Below, piece after piece: positions 35,341-45,615 of a DNA stretch of 64,000 nucleotides; within the stretch, counting starts at the first letter, position 1, and every line of letters starts with the position of its first letter. Position numbers and translations under genes: made by a program. The notes beneath the pieces were generated by a model, which had not been told where the DNA came from, did no database searches, and saw only the letters and a program-made list of their open reading frames with translations. This DNA is from Stigonema ocellatum SAG 48.90 = DSM 106950 (lineage in GTDB: Bacteria > Cyanobacteriota > Cyanobacteriia > Cyanobacteriales > Nostocaceae): NCBI GenBank assembly GCA_016903675.1, contig JADQBA010000011.1, forward strand, positions 50,917 to 114,916, given 5' to 3'.

Positions 35341-35894
35341 CTATCCTGATGTGCCTGTAACAGATCCTGCCTGTAACTGCTGCACTCGCTCCACGGTTAA
35401 CCCTGTTACCCGCGCAATTGCTTCATATGCCATACCCTCTCGCAGTAGATTCACTGCTAAGAGCTCTAATGCTTGTAGAGCGCCTTTTTGTTCCCAACTA
35501 GTAACAATCTCCATAATTTCCTCCCGTGATAGTTTTTCCCATTGTATCGATAGCCGCTTTGAAGGCTAGCTCTTCGGTTGAATCAAGCCGTAAATATGTA
35601 TCGACAAACCCAGAAATTAATTGCATCCGCTTGGCAAAATCTGTCTCTGTGTAAGACTGATTTTCAACGTGAATTAAAAAACAAGTTTCCTGCTGCTGAT
35701 AACGTACCTGGGAAGCGCAAGTCTATGAACTTCTTTTCCCCAGAGGTGACATCTGTAAATACTTCTTGGGGTAAAAATTGAATTGAATCACGGTCTATTT
35801 GGCTGACTACTTGAGGCAGAAATAAATCTAAAAATTCTACAAAAAACGTAGAAATTAATTCTTTGAACAGGCGATCATGGTCAATCATACTCAA
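35341..35894 (-). pseudogene. Degenerate Rpn/PD-(D/E)XK nuclease-family gene (DUF4351 type)
   Basis: The N-end reads DHDRLFKELISTFFVEFLDL and LPQEVFTDVTSGEKKFIDL; then the frame shifts, and the expected RYQQQETCFLIHVENQSYTE continues in another frame. The middle is deleted: FAKRMQ runs into FVDTYLRLDSTEELAFKAAI. The expected C-terminal tail MEIVTSWEQKGALQALELLA follows, in the same frame as VERVQQLQAG. These pieces together are a recombination-promoting nuclease-like protein that is common and multicopy in cyanobacteria. Confidence 0.72.
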
Positions 35895-36729
35895 AATCTT
35901 CTACTCATGGAAGTCCCTAACACCTACGGAAGAACCAAATTTAATAAGTAGGTGGGCAGAAAAATTTACAACTATGTAACGAAAAGTTAAGCTGAGGAAT
36001 TAGAGAGAAGTTGGATCGGTGTCAACAGAGCGATCCAAACTACGTTCGGCTTGTAATAAGGACGCCGTATAACTTGATTGCACTCTTCTCGATCGGACAT
36101 TTTTTCTCCATAAATGAATAATGGTTGTTACTTCATTATCTGAAGTATAGAGAGATACCTGTATTGAGCTAATTCATCCCGCATTTATGCAACGCCATAA
36201 ATTTAAGGACGCTGTTAAAACATTTTACCAATTTATACATCCAGCTAATTGCTGCACTTTAAAAAGAAAAAACTCTCGGGATAAACTTGTGTTCATATCA
36301 ACTGTTAAAATTAACAAAAGTATATAAAAATTATTAATTCACAACATCAAAGTCTCTCAAAAGAGGCAGAAAGGCTAAGGTGTAAAAATGTAACTATGTA
36401 AGAAAGGGTTTTAGGCCGATTGGCAACTTTTGCACCAGAACTCTAATTTGACTCTTATTTGTAGTAAGTAAATTTCTATACAAAAGCCTCATGTATGATC
36501 AGGAAAAGGTGGCGATTTTTTGATTCTATCTTTGACGTAGCAGCAAACCTAAGAAGTCAATTTACCCTACCACAGGTCAGTGTAAATAAGCCACCGATTT
36601 GAAATGTCTAAAACCCTGATAGTCACGGTAATTGCGAATTACGAATTTCCCATAGCGGTACTACCTCCCCGGTTGATGATCTGAATGTGGTAATGGACAT
36701 TTTTTCCTTAATACGTTTTGATTTCATTT
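35895..36729. other. Noncoding stretch upstream of the GAF receptor gene
   Basis: An inverted block GAGCGATCCAAACTACGTTC (36028-36047) matches the repeats at 19970 and 3940-4025. An AATTGCGAATTACGAATT tract lies near 36630. I see no gene. Confidence 0.5.
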
Positions 36730-39693
36730 ATGACAGAGCCTTTTTCTCAAAAGCAAGCTAGGCAAAAAAAATTTAATCCGCTACAGAGGCATAAGCATAT
36801 TTCAGAGCAGCCAACAAGGCTTTATGAGTCTCCTGGTCAAGAACGGCTGAAGCGACAAAAATGGAGCTTGAAGACTAAGGTAACAGTCTGGGCACTGGCT
36901 GTTAGCATGCTCCCCGTGCTGACACTGGGCGCAGCAACCTACTACCTTGAAAGCGAGTTAGTCACCAAGCAGATTCCCCAAGCAAGACTTTTGGGCGCTA
37001 CAGGTCTTGTAGAAACTGAACTTGCAATACACAGACAACTGTCACTCCTATTCATTGCAACAGGGGCTACGACAGTTTTTGCTGGTGCCGTGGCTGCAAT
37101 GCTAGCGAGGAGCGCCATTCGTCCAGTTCTGAACACTGCTGCCGTCTCTACCACTATAGTCAATAGGCTACGTCTTGAGAGTGAAAGTACGAGTGATCCC
37201 ATGCCTTGCTTTGATGAATCTGATATTTTAGAAACAAACATCAGCTTTATCAATGAACAGCTCCCGGCTTTACTATGGAAACAAGAAGCCGAAGCTGAAC
37301 GCACTCAATTGTTGATGAACATTACCCGCAGCATTTGGAAATCGTTCAATGAAGTTGACGTTCTCAACATTACCGTTGAAGAAATTCGCAAAGCCTTTAG
37401 AGTTGACCGTGTAACAATCTTTCGCTTCAATACTGACTGGGATGGAACGTTTGTCGCAGAATCAGTCGCAGTCGGGTTCCCGAAAACATTGTGGAGTACA
37501 GTAAAAGACCCCTGTTTCGAGTCTGGGTATGTCCAACAATACCACAATGGCCGCGTCCGCGCTATTGATGATATATATCAAGCTAATCTCACTGATTGTC
37601 ATATTGGGTTGCTGGAGCGATTTGCTGTCAAGTCCAACCTGATCGCGCCCATTCTTAAGGATAACCAACTATTTGGCTTATTAATTGCACATCAGTGTTC
37701 CGAACCCCGTAATTGGCAGCAGTCTGAAATTGATTTGTTCGCCCAAATTTCTACACAAGTGGGATTTGCTCTCAACTACGCTGTGCTGCTAGAACAGGTA
37801 GATACAAAAGCCGATCAAGCTCAGGTATTTATAGACATTACCCGCCGCATTCGGCAATCACTCAACGAAGAAGATGTCCTCAAAGCCACTGTTGAAGAAG
37901 TCCGCAAAACACTCAGCGCCGATCGCGTACTCGTTTATGGCTTTGACAGCAACTGGTATGGAACTGTGATCGCAGAATCAGTGCTTCCAGGTTTTCCTAA
38001 AGCGTTGCGAGCCAAAATTAAAGACCCCTGCTTCTTAGAAGGCTATGTAGAAAAGTACCGAGCAGGTCGAGTTCAAGCGACCAACAACATTTATGAAGCT
38101 CTTTTGACCGATTGTTACATTAAACAACTCGAACCGTTTGGTGTCAAGGCAAATTTAGTGGCGTCTATTCTTAAGGATGACCAGCTATTTGGCTTATTAA
38201 TTGCACATCAATGCTCTCAACCTCGTGATTGGCGGCAGTCTGAGATTGATTTGTTCGCTCAGATAGCTACGCAAGTGGGATTTGCTCTCGATCATGCTAG
38301 GCTGCTTCAGCGAATCGATGCTGAAGGTGTGCGTACTCAATTGCTGATGGACTTAACCCGCAGCATTCGCAAATCCCTTAACGAAGAGGATGTCCTGAAA
38401 ACCACAGTTGAAGAAGTCCGTAAAGCACTCAGCGCCGATCGCGTACTCGTTTATGGCTTTGACAGCAACTGGTATGGAACTGTGATTGCAGAATCAGTGG
38501 TTCCAGGTTTTCCCAAAGCATTGCGAGCCAAAATCAAAGACCCCTGCTTCGCAAAGCTCTATATAATGAAGTACCAGACAGGTCGAGTTCAAGCGACCAA
38601 TAACATTTATCAAGCTGGTTTGAGTGATTGTTACATTAAACAACTCGAAGCGTTTGCAGTCAAGGCAAACTTGGTGGCACCTATTCTCAAGGACGACCAG
38701 CTATTTGGCTTATTAATTGCACATCAGTGTTCCGAACCCCGTAATTGGCAGCAGACTGAAATTGATTTGTTAGCCCAGATAGCTACGCAAGTGGGATTTG
38801 CTCTTGACCATGCTAGACTCCTCAACCAAGTAGATCAGGCGTATCAAGCAGCTTCATCTGCCCAACGTCAACAACAAGAAGCGTTCCAGCGTCAAGTGTC
38901 AGAACTGCTTAGAAGTAGTGAGGTCGTTGTCCAAACCCTTTCAACAGAAGTTGCTCTCAACCAGATGGAGTTTGTTTCATCTGCCTACGATCAAATTCAA
39001 ATTGTGGCTGATTCGGCTCAGGGAATACTTGCCTCTACCCAACAAGTAGAACTCCTGGATCTGGACCTTAGCCAAAGGGTCAAGGATGAACATGAGTCCA
39101 TGAGCCGAATTTTAGACAGCATTTCTGCTCAAGGAAAAACATTCGTGGAAGCTGCTCAAAAGCTGTCTGTTGTGGACTTATCTTCCCAAAAGCTCTCTGA
39201 GATGGTGAATCTCATGAGTCATGTTGGATCTCAAATGAAGCTCCAAGTCATGCATACGGCACTTGAAGCATCTCGCACCCCAGAAGCAGGTCAAAAATTT
39301 GGTTCTCTTGCTGACAACATACTTTCTTTAGTAAAACAATTAGATTCTAATATTACACTCATCGAACCACTTGTTGCGGAAATTCAGACACAAACCAATG
39401 AAGTTATTGCACAGCTAAACTTCGGAACACAACTTGCTTCTCGCGGAACTGAATTGGCGGAACCTCAGCAGAACCTCGATCTGATTGTCACCCTCAGCGA
39501 TAAAATAAAAACACTGGTGAGTGTGGTTAACCAAACTGCTGTTGTCCAAGTAGAGGCTTCTGCCAAGGCAAACCAATCTATTCTGGAAAGTATTAATGTT
39601 GCTAGCCACAGTTCAGCACAACTCCAGGAAGTGACCGATTCCTTAACAAATCTGGCGAAATTTGCACAAGATCTGAAGGAAGTTCATAGCTAA
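36730..39693 (+). CDS. Membrane chemoreceptor-like protein with three CBCR-like GAF domains (PixJ-like)
   Basis: Two hydrophobic segments lie near the N-terminus (WALAVSMLPVLTLGAATYY and LLFIATGATTVFAGAVAAML) with a HAMP-like stretch after. Three GAF domains follow at about 190-340, 365-515 and 535-690. Each has a DPCF motif (Cys262, 434, 606) and a second cysteine in TDCH/TDCY/SDCY (Cys290, 462, 634) at the place where phytochrome-class proteins attach bilin. The C-terminal 270 residues are coiled-coil and MCP-like but lack a clear canonical hairpin tip. ATG 36730 is preferred over the TTG at 36718. The next gene overlaps by one base (TAATG). Confidence 0.8.
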   Translation: MTEPFSQKQARQKKFNPLQRHKHISEQPTRLYESPGQERLKRQKWSLKTKVTVWALAVSMLPVLTLGAATYYLESELVTKQIPQARLLGATGLVETELAIHRQLSLLFIATGATTVFAGAVAAMLARSAIRPVLNTAAVSTTIVNRLRLESESTSDPMPCFDESDILETNISFINEQLPALLWKQEAEAERTQLLMNITRSIWKSFNEVDVLNITVEEIRKAFRVDRVTIFRFNTDWDGTFVAESVAVGFPKTLWSTVKDPCFESGYVQQYHNGRVRAIDDIYQANLTDCHIGLLERFAVKSNLIAPILKDNQLFGLLIAHQCSEPRNWQQSEIDLFAQISTQVGFALNYAVLLEQVDTKADQAQVFIDITRRIRQSLNEEDVLKATVEEVRKTLSADRVLVYGFDSNWYGTVIAESVLPGFPKALRAKIKDPCFLEGYVEKYRAGRVQATNNIYEALLTDCYIKQLEPFGVKANLVASILKDDQLFGLLIAHQCSQPRDWRQSEIDLFAQIATQVGFALDHARLLQRIDAEGVRTQLLMDLTRSIRKSLNEEDVLKTTVEEVRKALSADRVLVYGFDSNWYGTVIAESVVPGFPKALRAKIKDPCFAKLYIMKYQTGRVQATNNIYQAGLSDCYIKQLEAFAVKANLVAPILKDDQLFGLLIAHQCSEPRNWQQTEIDLLAQIATQVGFALDHARLLNQVDQAYQAASSAQRQQQEAFQRQVSELLRSSEVVVQTLSTEVALNQMEFVSSAYDQIQIVADSAQGILASTQQVELLDLDLSQRVKDEHESMSRILDSISAQGKTFVEAAQKLSVVDLSSQKLSEMVNLMSHVGSQMKLQVMHTALEASRTPEAGQKFGSLADNILSLVKQLDSNITLIEPLVAEIQTQTNEVIAQLNFGTQLASRGTELAEPQQNLDLIVTLSDKIKTLVSVVNQTAVVQVEASAKANQSILESINVASHSSAQLQEVTDSLTNLAKFAQDLKEVHS

Positions 39694-40712
39694 TGAAGAG
39701 AAAAGCTACATCCACTCCCTCAGTAAATAAAATTTCTCATGGCTTTCCTTTACACCTAATATCTCCTGCAAATCTAACTGCTATCCCAGAACTGACGCTA
39801 AAGACTTCCAATTTATTTGTCTGGGTATCGGGCTATACGGTCTTTACCCTCAACCCTGATAGTGTTGAAGAAATTTTAATTCCGGAAGCTAACCAGATTG
39901 TCCACTCCAGAGATCAGCGGTTTTTACACTGGCGCAAACAAATGATCCCAGCGTATCAGGTATCCGAATTACTTAGCTATACCCATCCACTGCTACAGGT
40001 AAATTCTCCACAAAATCAAAAGCCTGAGCCAATGTTAGTACTCAGCTTGGGTCAGCAAATTCTTGCCTTGCAGCCAGAGATTGAGTCTCTCATCACGGAT
40101 ACCGAGTTAGTCATTCAACCCTTTACGGTTGAAATGGCACTTCCCTGTTATGTCTATGGCTGTACCATTTGGAAAGACCGTCTACTCCCGGTCATTAATG
40201 TTGCTGCTCTTGTGACACAACCCCAAAGTCAAATGGTTCGCGATCCTGTCAGAGGATCTGATGCACTACACGCAGATCTGCTAGGTGAAGCACCGACTAG
40301 CAACAAAACAACAAAAGCAACGACAACGGTTAAAGAACCCACTGTTTTAGTCGTAGATGATTCCAAAACTGTGCGATCAATTGTATCTCTCACGCTGCAA
40401 AAAGCAGGTTTCCAAGTCCTGCTAGCACAGGATGGTCTAGAGGCGATCGCACAGCTGCGGGAAAATCCAAGTATCCAGCTAGTGATCTGCGATCTTGACA
40501 TGCCCTACTTCAATGGCTTTGAGTTTCTCTGTCATCGTCTCAAAGACCCATTGCTGACAAAAGTACCAGTGGTCATTCTCAGTACTTGCAGCAGCAATAA
40601 GTATCGCCAGTTAGCCATGCACTTAGGAGCCACCAGCTACTTGACGAAACCTTACGTTGAGCAAGAATTTTTAGCTGCTCTCAAGGTTATTGTTGAGCCG
40701 AGACGCGATTAA
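39693..40712 (+). CDS. CheV-like protein: CheW domain plus receiver domain
   Basis: The N-terminal part is CheW-like (LFVWVSGYTVFTLNPDSVEE, WRKQMIPAYQVSELL, GCTIWKDRLLPVINVAALV). The C-terminal receiver has VLVVDDSKTVRSIVSLTL, the phospho-acceptor in LVICDLDMPYFNGFEFL, and VILSTCSSNK plus YLTKP. Both key Asp and Lys residues are present. The ATG overlaps the receptor's stop. Together they form a receptor-coupling pair; no CheA kinase is in the window. Confidence 0.87.
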   Translation: MKRKATSTPSVNKISHGFPLHLISPANLTAIPELTLKTSNLFVWVSGYTVFTLNPDSVEEILIPEANQIVHSRDQRFLHWRKQMIPAYQVSELLSYTHPLLQVNSPQNQKPEPMLVLSLGQQILALQPEIESLITDTELVIQPFTVEMALPCYVYGCTIWKDRLLPVINVAALVTQPQSQMVRDPVRGSDALHADLLGEAPTSNKTTKATTTVKEPTVLVVDDSKTVRSIVSLTLQKAGFQVLLAQDGLEAIAQLRENPSIQLVICDLDMPYFNGFEFLCHRLKDPLLTKVPVVILSTCSSNKYRQLAMHLGATSYLTKPYVEQEFLAALKVIVEPRRD

Positions 40713-40732
40713 TCGCGTCTCTACACTTTTTT
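40700..40732 (+). terminator. Rho-independent terminator of the receptor-CheV unit
   Basis: The 11-bp perfect stem GAGACGCGATT/AATCGCGTCTC (40700-40721) is followed by TACACTTTTTT. The CheV-like stop codon lies inside the stem. Confidence 0.82.
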
Positions 40733-40800
40733 CGATTTTCTTGAAGAAAAGACTTGACAATTCGCCAGAGAATTGCAATACTAAGAAAGTTGCCAGTTGA

Positions 40801-40874
40801 GGGATCGTAGTTCAATTGGTTAGAGCACCGCCCTGTCACGGCGGAAGTTGCGGGTTCGAGCCCCGTCGATCCCG
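40801..40874 (+). tRNA. tRNA-Asp (GTC)
   Basis: The 74-base cloverleaf has acceptor stem GGGATCG/CGATCCC with G73, anticodon stem CCGCC/GGCGG around CTGTCAC (anticodon GTC), and T-arm GCGGGTTCGAGCCCCGT. CCA is not encoded. Confidence 0.95.
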
Positions 40875-40879
40875 TTGTA

Positions 40880-40907
40880 GTAGAGACGTTGCATGCAACG
40901 TCTCTAC
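40880..40907 (+). terminator. Hairpin after tRNA-Asp
   Basis: GTAGAGACGTTGC pairs perfectly with GCAACGTCTCTAC; TGTTTATT follows. The GAGACGTTGC arm is a frequent cyanobacterial palindrome. Confidence 0.6.
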
Positions 40908-40986
40908 TGTTTATTATGCTCCTGTCTAGGAAAGCTAATTAAATCTAAGGTAAATTATTCACGCTTTACAAAAGAGAGAATCTGCT

Positions 40987-42423
40987 GTGACTGTCAGAGT
41001 CCGTATTGCCCCCAGTCCAACTGGGAATCTACACATTGGTACAGCAAGGACAGCTGTATTTAACTGGTTATTTGCCCGTCATCATGGAGGTCAATTCATC
41101 CTGCGAATTGAAGACACAGACCAAGAGCGATCGCGTCCCGAATATACTGAAAATATCTTTCAAGGACTACGCTGGCTGGGACTGAATTGGGATGAAGGTC
41201 CATTTTTCCAAACCAAGCGCCTAGAACTCTATCGCGAAGCAGTACAAACCCTCTTAGATCAGGGATTAGCCTATCGCTGCTATACCACCTCAGAAGAATT
41301 AGACGCGCTTCGCGTTGCCCAAAAAGCTAGAAGCGAGGCTCCTCGCTATGACAACCGTCACCGCAACCTGACACCAGAACAAGAAGCCGCTTACAAAGCC
41401 GAGGGACGTACCTTCGTAATTCGTTTCCGAATTGAAGATGACCGGGAAATTGTCTGGAATGACTTGGTACGCGGACACATGAGTTGGCAAGGTAGCGATC
41501 TAGGCGGTGATATGGTAATCGCTCGCGCCAGCGCAGAAGGTATTGGTCAACCCCTGTACAATTTTGCTGTTGTGGTTGATGACATGGATATGCAAATCAC
41601 TCATGTCATCCGGGGAGAAGACCACATAGCCAACACCCCCAAGCAAATTCTGCTTTATGAAGCTATGAAGGCAAAAATACCAGAGTTTGCTCATGCGCCG
41701 CTGATTTTGAATATAGATGGGCGCAAGCTTTCTAAGCGGGATGGGGTAACATCCATTTTTGATTTTAAGCAAATGGGCTTTACCCCTGAGGCTTTGGTAA
41801 ATTATATGACATTGCTAGGTTGGTCGCCTCCAGACTCAACTCAGGAAATCTTTACCTTGGAACAAGCAGCAAAGGTGTTTAGCTTTGAGCGCGTGAATAA
41901 AGCAGGCGCAAAGTTTGACTGGGCAAAACTCGATTGGGTCAACAGTCAGTATATCCATGGAATGTCAGTAGATAAACTGACAGATTTACTCATACCCTAT
42001 TGGGAAGAAGCTGGATATGAAATGACCGGAGGACGAGATCGCCCTTGGTTAGAGCAACTCGTGGTTTTAATTCAGCCCAGTCTGACTCGTCTGGTGGATG
42101 GTGTAGGCATCAGCCAACTATTTTTTACGGAAACAGTTGAATACAGCGACGAGGCTAGTACACAACTAAAGCAGGAAGGTTCGGCCACTGCACTCAAAGG
42201 CATTATCTCAGCAATGGATACCACGTCGCAACTGAGCGAAAGCATTCTCCAAGACATCATTAAACAGGTAGTTAAAGAGCAAAACGTCAAGAAAGGCTTG
42301 TTAATGCGATCGCTGCGTGCAGCCTTAACAGGAGAGATGCATGGTCCTGACCTAATCCAATCATGGTTACTGCTTAATCAGATTGGTTTAGACAAGCCCC
42401 GCTTGACTAAAGCAATTGGTTAG
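40987..42423 (+). CDS. gltX: Glutamyl-tRNA synthetase
   Basis: This class I synthetase charges tRNA-Glu, which also feeds the C5 tetrapyrrole pathway of chlorophyll. The HIGH-type motif is in PSPTGNLHIGTARTA and the KMSKS-type motif in GRKLSKRDG. LRIEDTDQERSRPEY and HVIRGEDHIANTPKQ are normal. Length is 478 residues, usual for cyanobacteria, which mostly use a non-discriminating enzyme. The start is GTG 40987 after AGAGAG. Confidence 0.95.
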   Translation: MTVRVRIAPSPTGNLHIGTARTAVFNWLFARHHGGQFILRIEDTDQERSRPEYTENIFQGLRWLGLNWDEGPFFQTKRLELYREAVQTLLDQGLAYRCYTTSEELDALRVAQKARSEAPRYDNRHRNLTPEQEAAYKAEGRTFVIRFRIEDDREIVWNDLVRGHMSWQGSDLGGDMVIARASAEGIGQPLYNFAVVVDDMDMQITHVIRGEDHIANTPKQILLYEAMKAKIPEFAHAPLILNIDGRKLSKRDGVTSIFDFKQMGFTPEALVNYMTLLGWSPPDSTQEIFTLEQAAKVFSFERVNKAGAKFDWAKLDWVNSQYIHGMSVDKLTDLLIPYWEEAGYEMTGGRDRPWLEQLVVLIQPSLTRLVDGVGISQLFFTETVEYSDEASTQLKQEGSATALKGIISAMDTTSQLSESILQDIIKQVVKEQNVKKGLLMRSLRAALTGEMHGPDLIQSWLLLNQIGLDKPRLTKAIG

Positions 42424-42563
42424 TTGTTGGGTGTTGGATGTTGGGTGTTGTTGGGTGTTGTTTTACCAAACAACAAACAACAATTACCCATATGTGCTCG
42501 TTTTGGGAACTTGGCGCTTAAAATCCATGTCATTTATAATACAGGGAAAATCATGTTATCACA

Positions 42564-43064
42564 ATGCCGACAAAATTGGTAAACCAAGGGATAAGATTAT
42601 CGTTGTTGGTAATGACACTGGCGATCGCCTCCACAATTAATGCCCAAGCATATGGGCAAGAAACGCCACCGCCCATGTTTTTTGGCGACCTTCGCATTGA
42701 TCGCAATTTCTCCCCAGACCGCTTGATAGTTCGCGGTATGAGTGGCGGTTCAATATCAGGCAAGGAGATTGTTGGTAGAACTGTAACTCCCACAGGTTCT
42801 TGCACCGGATATTATGATGAACAACCAAACCACACCTTGGAGTTAACAAGTAAATTTGACTACCTAAAACTCCTAGTAGACAGTCCGAAGAATACCATCC
42901 TAATGGTCACAGGTCCTGGCGGCACATGGTGCAACGACTATTTTGATGGCAAAAATCCCGGCATTGTTGGTGAATGGCTTTCTGGAACATACAACGTTTG
43001 GATTGGTTCCAACAAAAAAGACGAGTATTTGCCTTACACGTTAGAAGTTACAGAAGACAAGTAA
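42564..43064 (+). CDS. Secreted hypothetical protein
   Basis: A signal peptide (SLLVMTLAIASTINAQAYGQ) is followed by an about 130-residue beta-rich domain with GSCTGYYDEQPNHTLELTS and GPGGTWCNDYFDGKNPG. Two cysteines may pair. Similar cyanobacterial proteins are often loosely labelled peptidase, but I see no catalytic triad. It probably works in the periplasm. Confidence 0.68.
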   Translation: MPTKLVNQGIRLSLLVMTLAIASTINAQAYGQETPPPMFFGDLRIDRNFSPDRLIVRGMSGGSISGKEIVGRTVTPTGSCTGYYDEQPNHTLELTSKFDYLKLLVDSPKNTILMVTGPGGTWCNDYFDGKNPGIVGEWLSGTYNVWIGSNKKDEYLPYTLEVTEDK

Positions 43065-43269
43065 AGGGGAGTGGGGAGTGGGGAGTGGGGAGTGGGGAGT
43101 AGGGGGAGTAGGGGGAGTAGGGGGAGTAGGGGGACATAAGATTAATTAGTCTTCCCCCACTCCCCACTCCCTACTCCCTACTCCCACTCCCCACTCCCCA
43201 CTCCCCACTCCCCACTCCCACTCCCCACTCCCCACTCCCTACTCCCTACTCCCCATTCCCCACTCCCCT
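43065..43269. repeat. Opposed STRR arrays forming a large inverted repeat
   Basis: G-rich heptamers and AGGGGGAGT units (43065-43134) face C-rich heptamers (43153-43269). In RNA this would fold into a long imperfect hairpin just after the secreted-protein gene. From 43270 to 43632 there is no gene; it is the ftsH leader. Confidence 0.85.
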
Positions 43270-43632
43270 GTCTTTATCTAGCGGAATGTATTAGAATTAA
43301 GTTAACTTTAATTAAGATTATTTCTGGCTGGCGTCATGGATCTACTGTAGTGCCCTCATAGGTTTATAGGGAACCATGTAAAACATCAGGTTAAACAAAA
43401 CGGATTTATCAAGATTAAATAACCCCTGACTTTAACAAATTCAATGGTGTTAAACGAGGGAATAGGGGATTGGTGGCCAACCCTATAAGGTGAAAAACCT
43501 TATGAATCCTTACCTTAAAAAGAAGGAAATGTCAAGAACATCCGTCTGACAGCTATGTAGTGACAGGGTGATCAGCACCATTCAGTTGCTAAAGCTTATT
43601 AGTTGTATCGGCATTTAGAGGCAAATAAAGTC

Positions 43633-45519
43633 ATGAAATTCTCCTGGAGAGTCCTACTACTCTGGTCATTACCAGCTTTGGTCATTGGCTTTTTCTTCTG
43701 GCAAGGCGCATTTTCTGGCGCTCCTGCTGATATGAGTAAGAATACAGCCAATACCCGCATGACCTACGGTCGCTTTCTGGAATACTTGGACGCGGATCGG
43801 GTGACCAGTGTGGATCTTTATGAAAACGGCAGAACAGCGATTGTAGAAGCCATCGATCCAGAACTTGACAACCGTATACAACGGGTACGAGTGGATCTAC
43901 CAGGTAACGCTCCTGAGTTAATTGGCAAGCTCAAAGAAAAAAAAGTAAGTTTTGATGCTCACCCAATGCGGAATGATGGAGCCATCTGGGGACTGTTAGG
44001 GAACCTAATTTTTCCCATTTTGTTGATTACTGGACTGTTCTTTTTGTTCCGTCGTTCTAGTAATCTCCCAGGTGGTCCTGGTCAAGCCATGAACTTTGGT
44101 AAGTCCAGAGCTCGCTTCCAAATGGAGGCAAAAACTGGAGTGAAATTTGACGACGTGGCAGGTATTGAAGAAGCCAAAGAAGAACTACAAGAAGTCGTCA
44201 CCTTCCTTAAACAACCAGAAAAATTTACCGCAGTCGGTGCACGCATTCCCAAAGGGGTGCTGTTAATCGGACCTCCGGGAACTGGTAAAACCCTACTGGC
44301 AAAAGCCATTGCTGGCGAAGCAGGCGTACCATTCTTCAGCATCTCCGGTTCCGAATTTGTGGAAATGTTCGTTGGCGTGGGTGCATCCCGCGTGCGCGAC
44401 CTGTTCAAAAAAGCCAAAGACAACGCTCCGTGTATCATCTTTATTGATGAAATCGATGCTGTGGGTAGACAGAGGGGTGCTGGGATTGGTGGTGGTAACG
44501 ACGAGAGGGAACAAACCCTCAACCAACTGCTCACTGAAATGGACGGCTTTGAAGGCAATACTGGCATCATTATTATTGCTGCGACCAACCGTCCTGACGT
44601 ATTAGATGCAGCGTTATTGCGTCCTGGACGGTTTGACAGACAAATCATGGTGGATGCACCCGACATCAAAGGTCGTCTGGAAATTTTAAAAGTCCACGCC
44701 CGCAATAAGAAACTAGACCCCAGCGTTTCCTTAGATGCGATCGCCCGTCGCACACCGGGTTTTACTGGTGCTGACTTAGCCAACCTGCTCAATGAAGGCG
44801 CGATTTTGACAGCACGTCGTCGTAAAGAAGCCATCACAATAGCGGAAATTGATGACGCTGTGGATCGGGTTGTTGCTGGTATGGAAGGTACTCCCCTAGT
44901 GGATAGTAAGAGCAAACGCTTGATTGCTTACCATGAAGTGGGACATGCCTTAGTAGGTACTTTACTCCAACACCATGACCCAGTGCAAAAAGTTACCTTG
45001 ATTCCACGGGGACAGGCACAGGGATTGACTTGGTTTATGCCCACTGAAGAACAAGGGTTGATTTCCCGTTCTCAGTTGAAAGCACGGATTACTGGTGCTT
45101 TGGGTGGTCGCGCCGCAGAACAGATCATTTTTGGGAGTGCGGAAGTCACCACGGGTGCTGGTAATGACCTACAACAGGTTACCAACATGGCACGGCAAAT
45201 GGTGACCCGGTTTGGGATGTCTAATTTAGGGCCGCTGTCGTTGGAAAGCCAAATGGGAGAAGTGTTCTTGGGTCGCGACTGGATGACGCGTTCTGAGTAT
45301 TCAGAAAGTATAGCAGCCCGGATCGATGGCCAAGTCCGTGCCATTGTTGAAGAGTGCTACGAAACAGCAAAGCGGATGATACGTGAAAATCGCTCCGTTA
45401 CTGATCGCTTAGTGGATCTGCTGATTGAAAAAGAAACCATTGACGGTAACGAGTTCCGGCAGATTGTTGCTGAGTACACCGAGGTACCTGACAAGCAGCA
45501 GTACGTGCCGACTCTGTAA
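43633..45519 (+). CDS. ftsH: ATP-dependent zinc metalloprotease FtsH
   Basis: This membrane AAA protease has two N-terminal helices (LLLWSLPALVIGFFFW and LLGNLIFPILLITGLFFLF), Walker A IGPPGTGKTLLAKAIAGE, Walker B CIIFIDEIDAVGRQRG, second-region arginines in RPGRFDRQ, and the zinc site YHEVGHALVG. The start ATG 43633 gives 628 residues, matching the FtsH2-type length; the frame from TTG 43603 is less likely. FtsH2-type proteases remove damaged D1 from photosystem II; the exact paralogue type is inferred from overall resemblance. Confidence 0.94.
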   Translation: MKFSWRVLLLWSLPALVIGFFFWQGAFSGAPADMSKNTANTRMTYGRFLEYLDADRVTSVDLYENGRTAIVEAIDPELDNRIQRVRVDLPGNAPELIGKLKEKKVSFDAHPMRNDGAIWGLLGNLIFPILLITGLFFLFRRSSNLPGGPGQAMNFGKSRARFQMEAKTGVKFDDVAGIEEAKEELQEVVTFLKQPEKFTAVGARIPKGVLLIGPPGTGKTLLAKAIAGEAGVPFFSISGSEFVEMFVGVGASRVRDLFKKAKDNAPCIIFIDEIDAVGRQRGAGIGGGNDEREQTLNQLLTEMDGFEGNTGIIIIAATNRPDVLDAALLRPGRFDRQIMVDAPDIKGRLEILKVHARNKKLDPSVSLDAIARRTPGFTGADLANLLNEGAILTARRRKEAITIAEIDDAVDRVVAGMEGTPLVDSKSKRLIAYHEVGHALVGTLLQHHDPVQKVTLIPRGQAQGLTWFMPTEEQGLISRSQLKARITGALGGRAAEQIIFGSAEVTTGAGNDLQQVTNMARQMVTRFGMSNLGPLSLESQMGEVFLGRDWMTRSEYSESIAARIDGQVRAIVEECYETAKRMIRENRSVTDRLVDLLIEKETIDGNEFRQIVAEYTEVPDKQQYVPTL

Positions 45520-45615
45520 TTACCACAGCTTAGTTCTTCTGTAAATCTACTTTTGAGATTTAGGGTATGGTGCATCCACCATCAATACTTCTGGGTTAAC
45601 GATAGTTGAGGTGCC

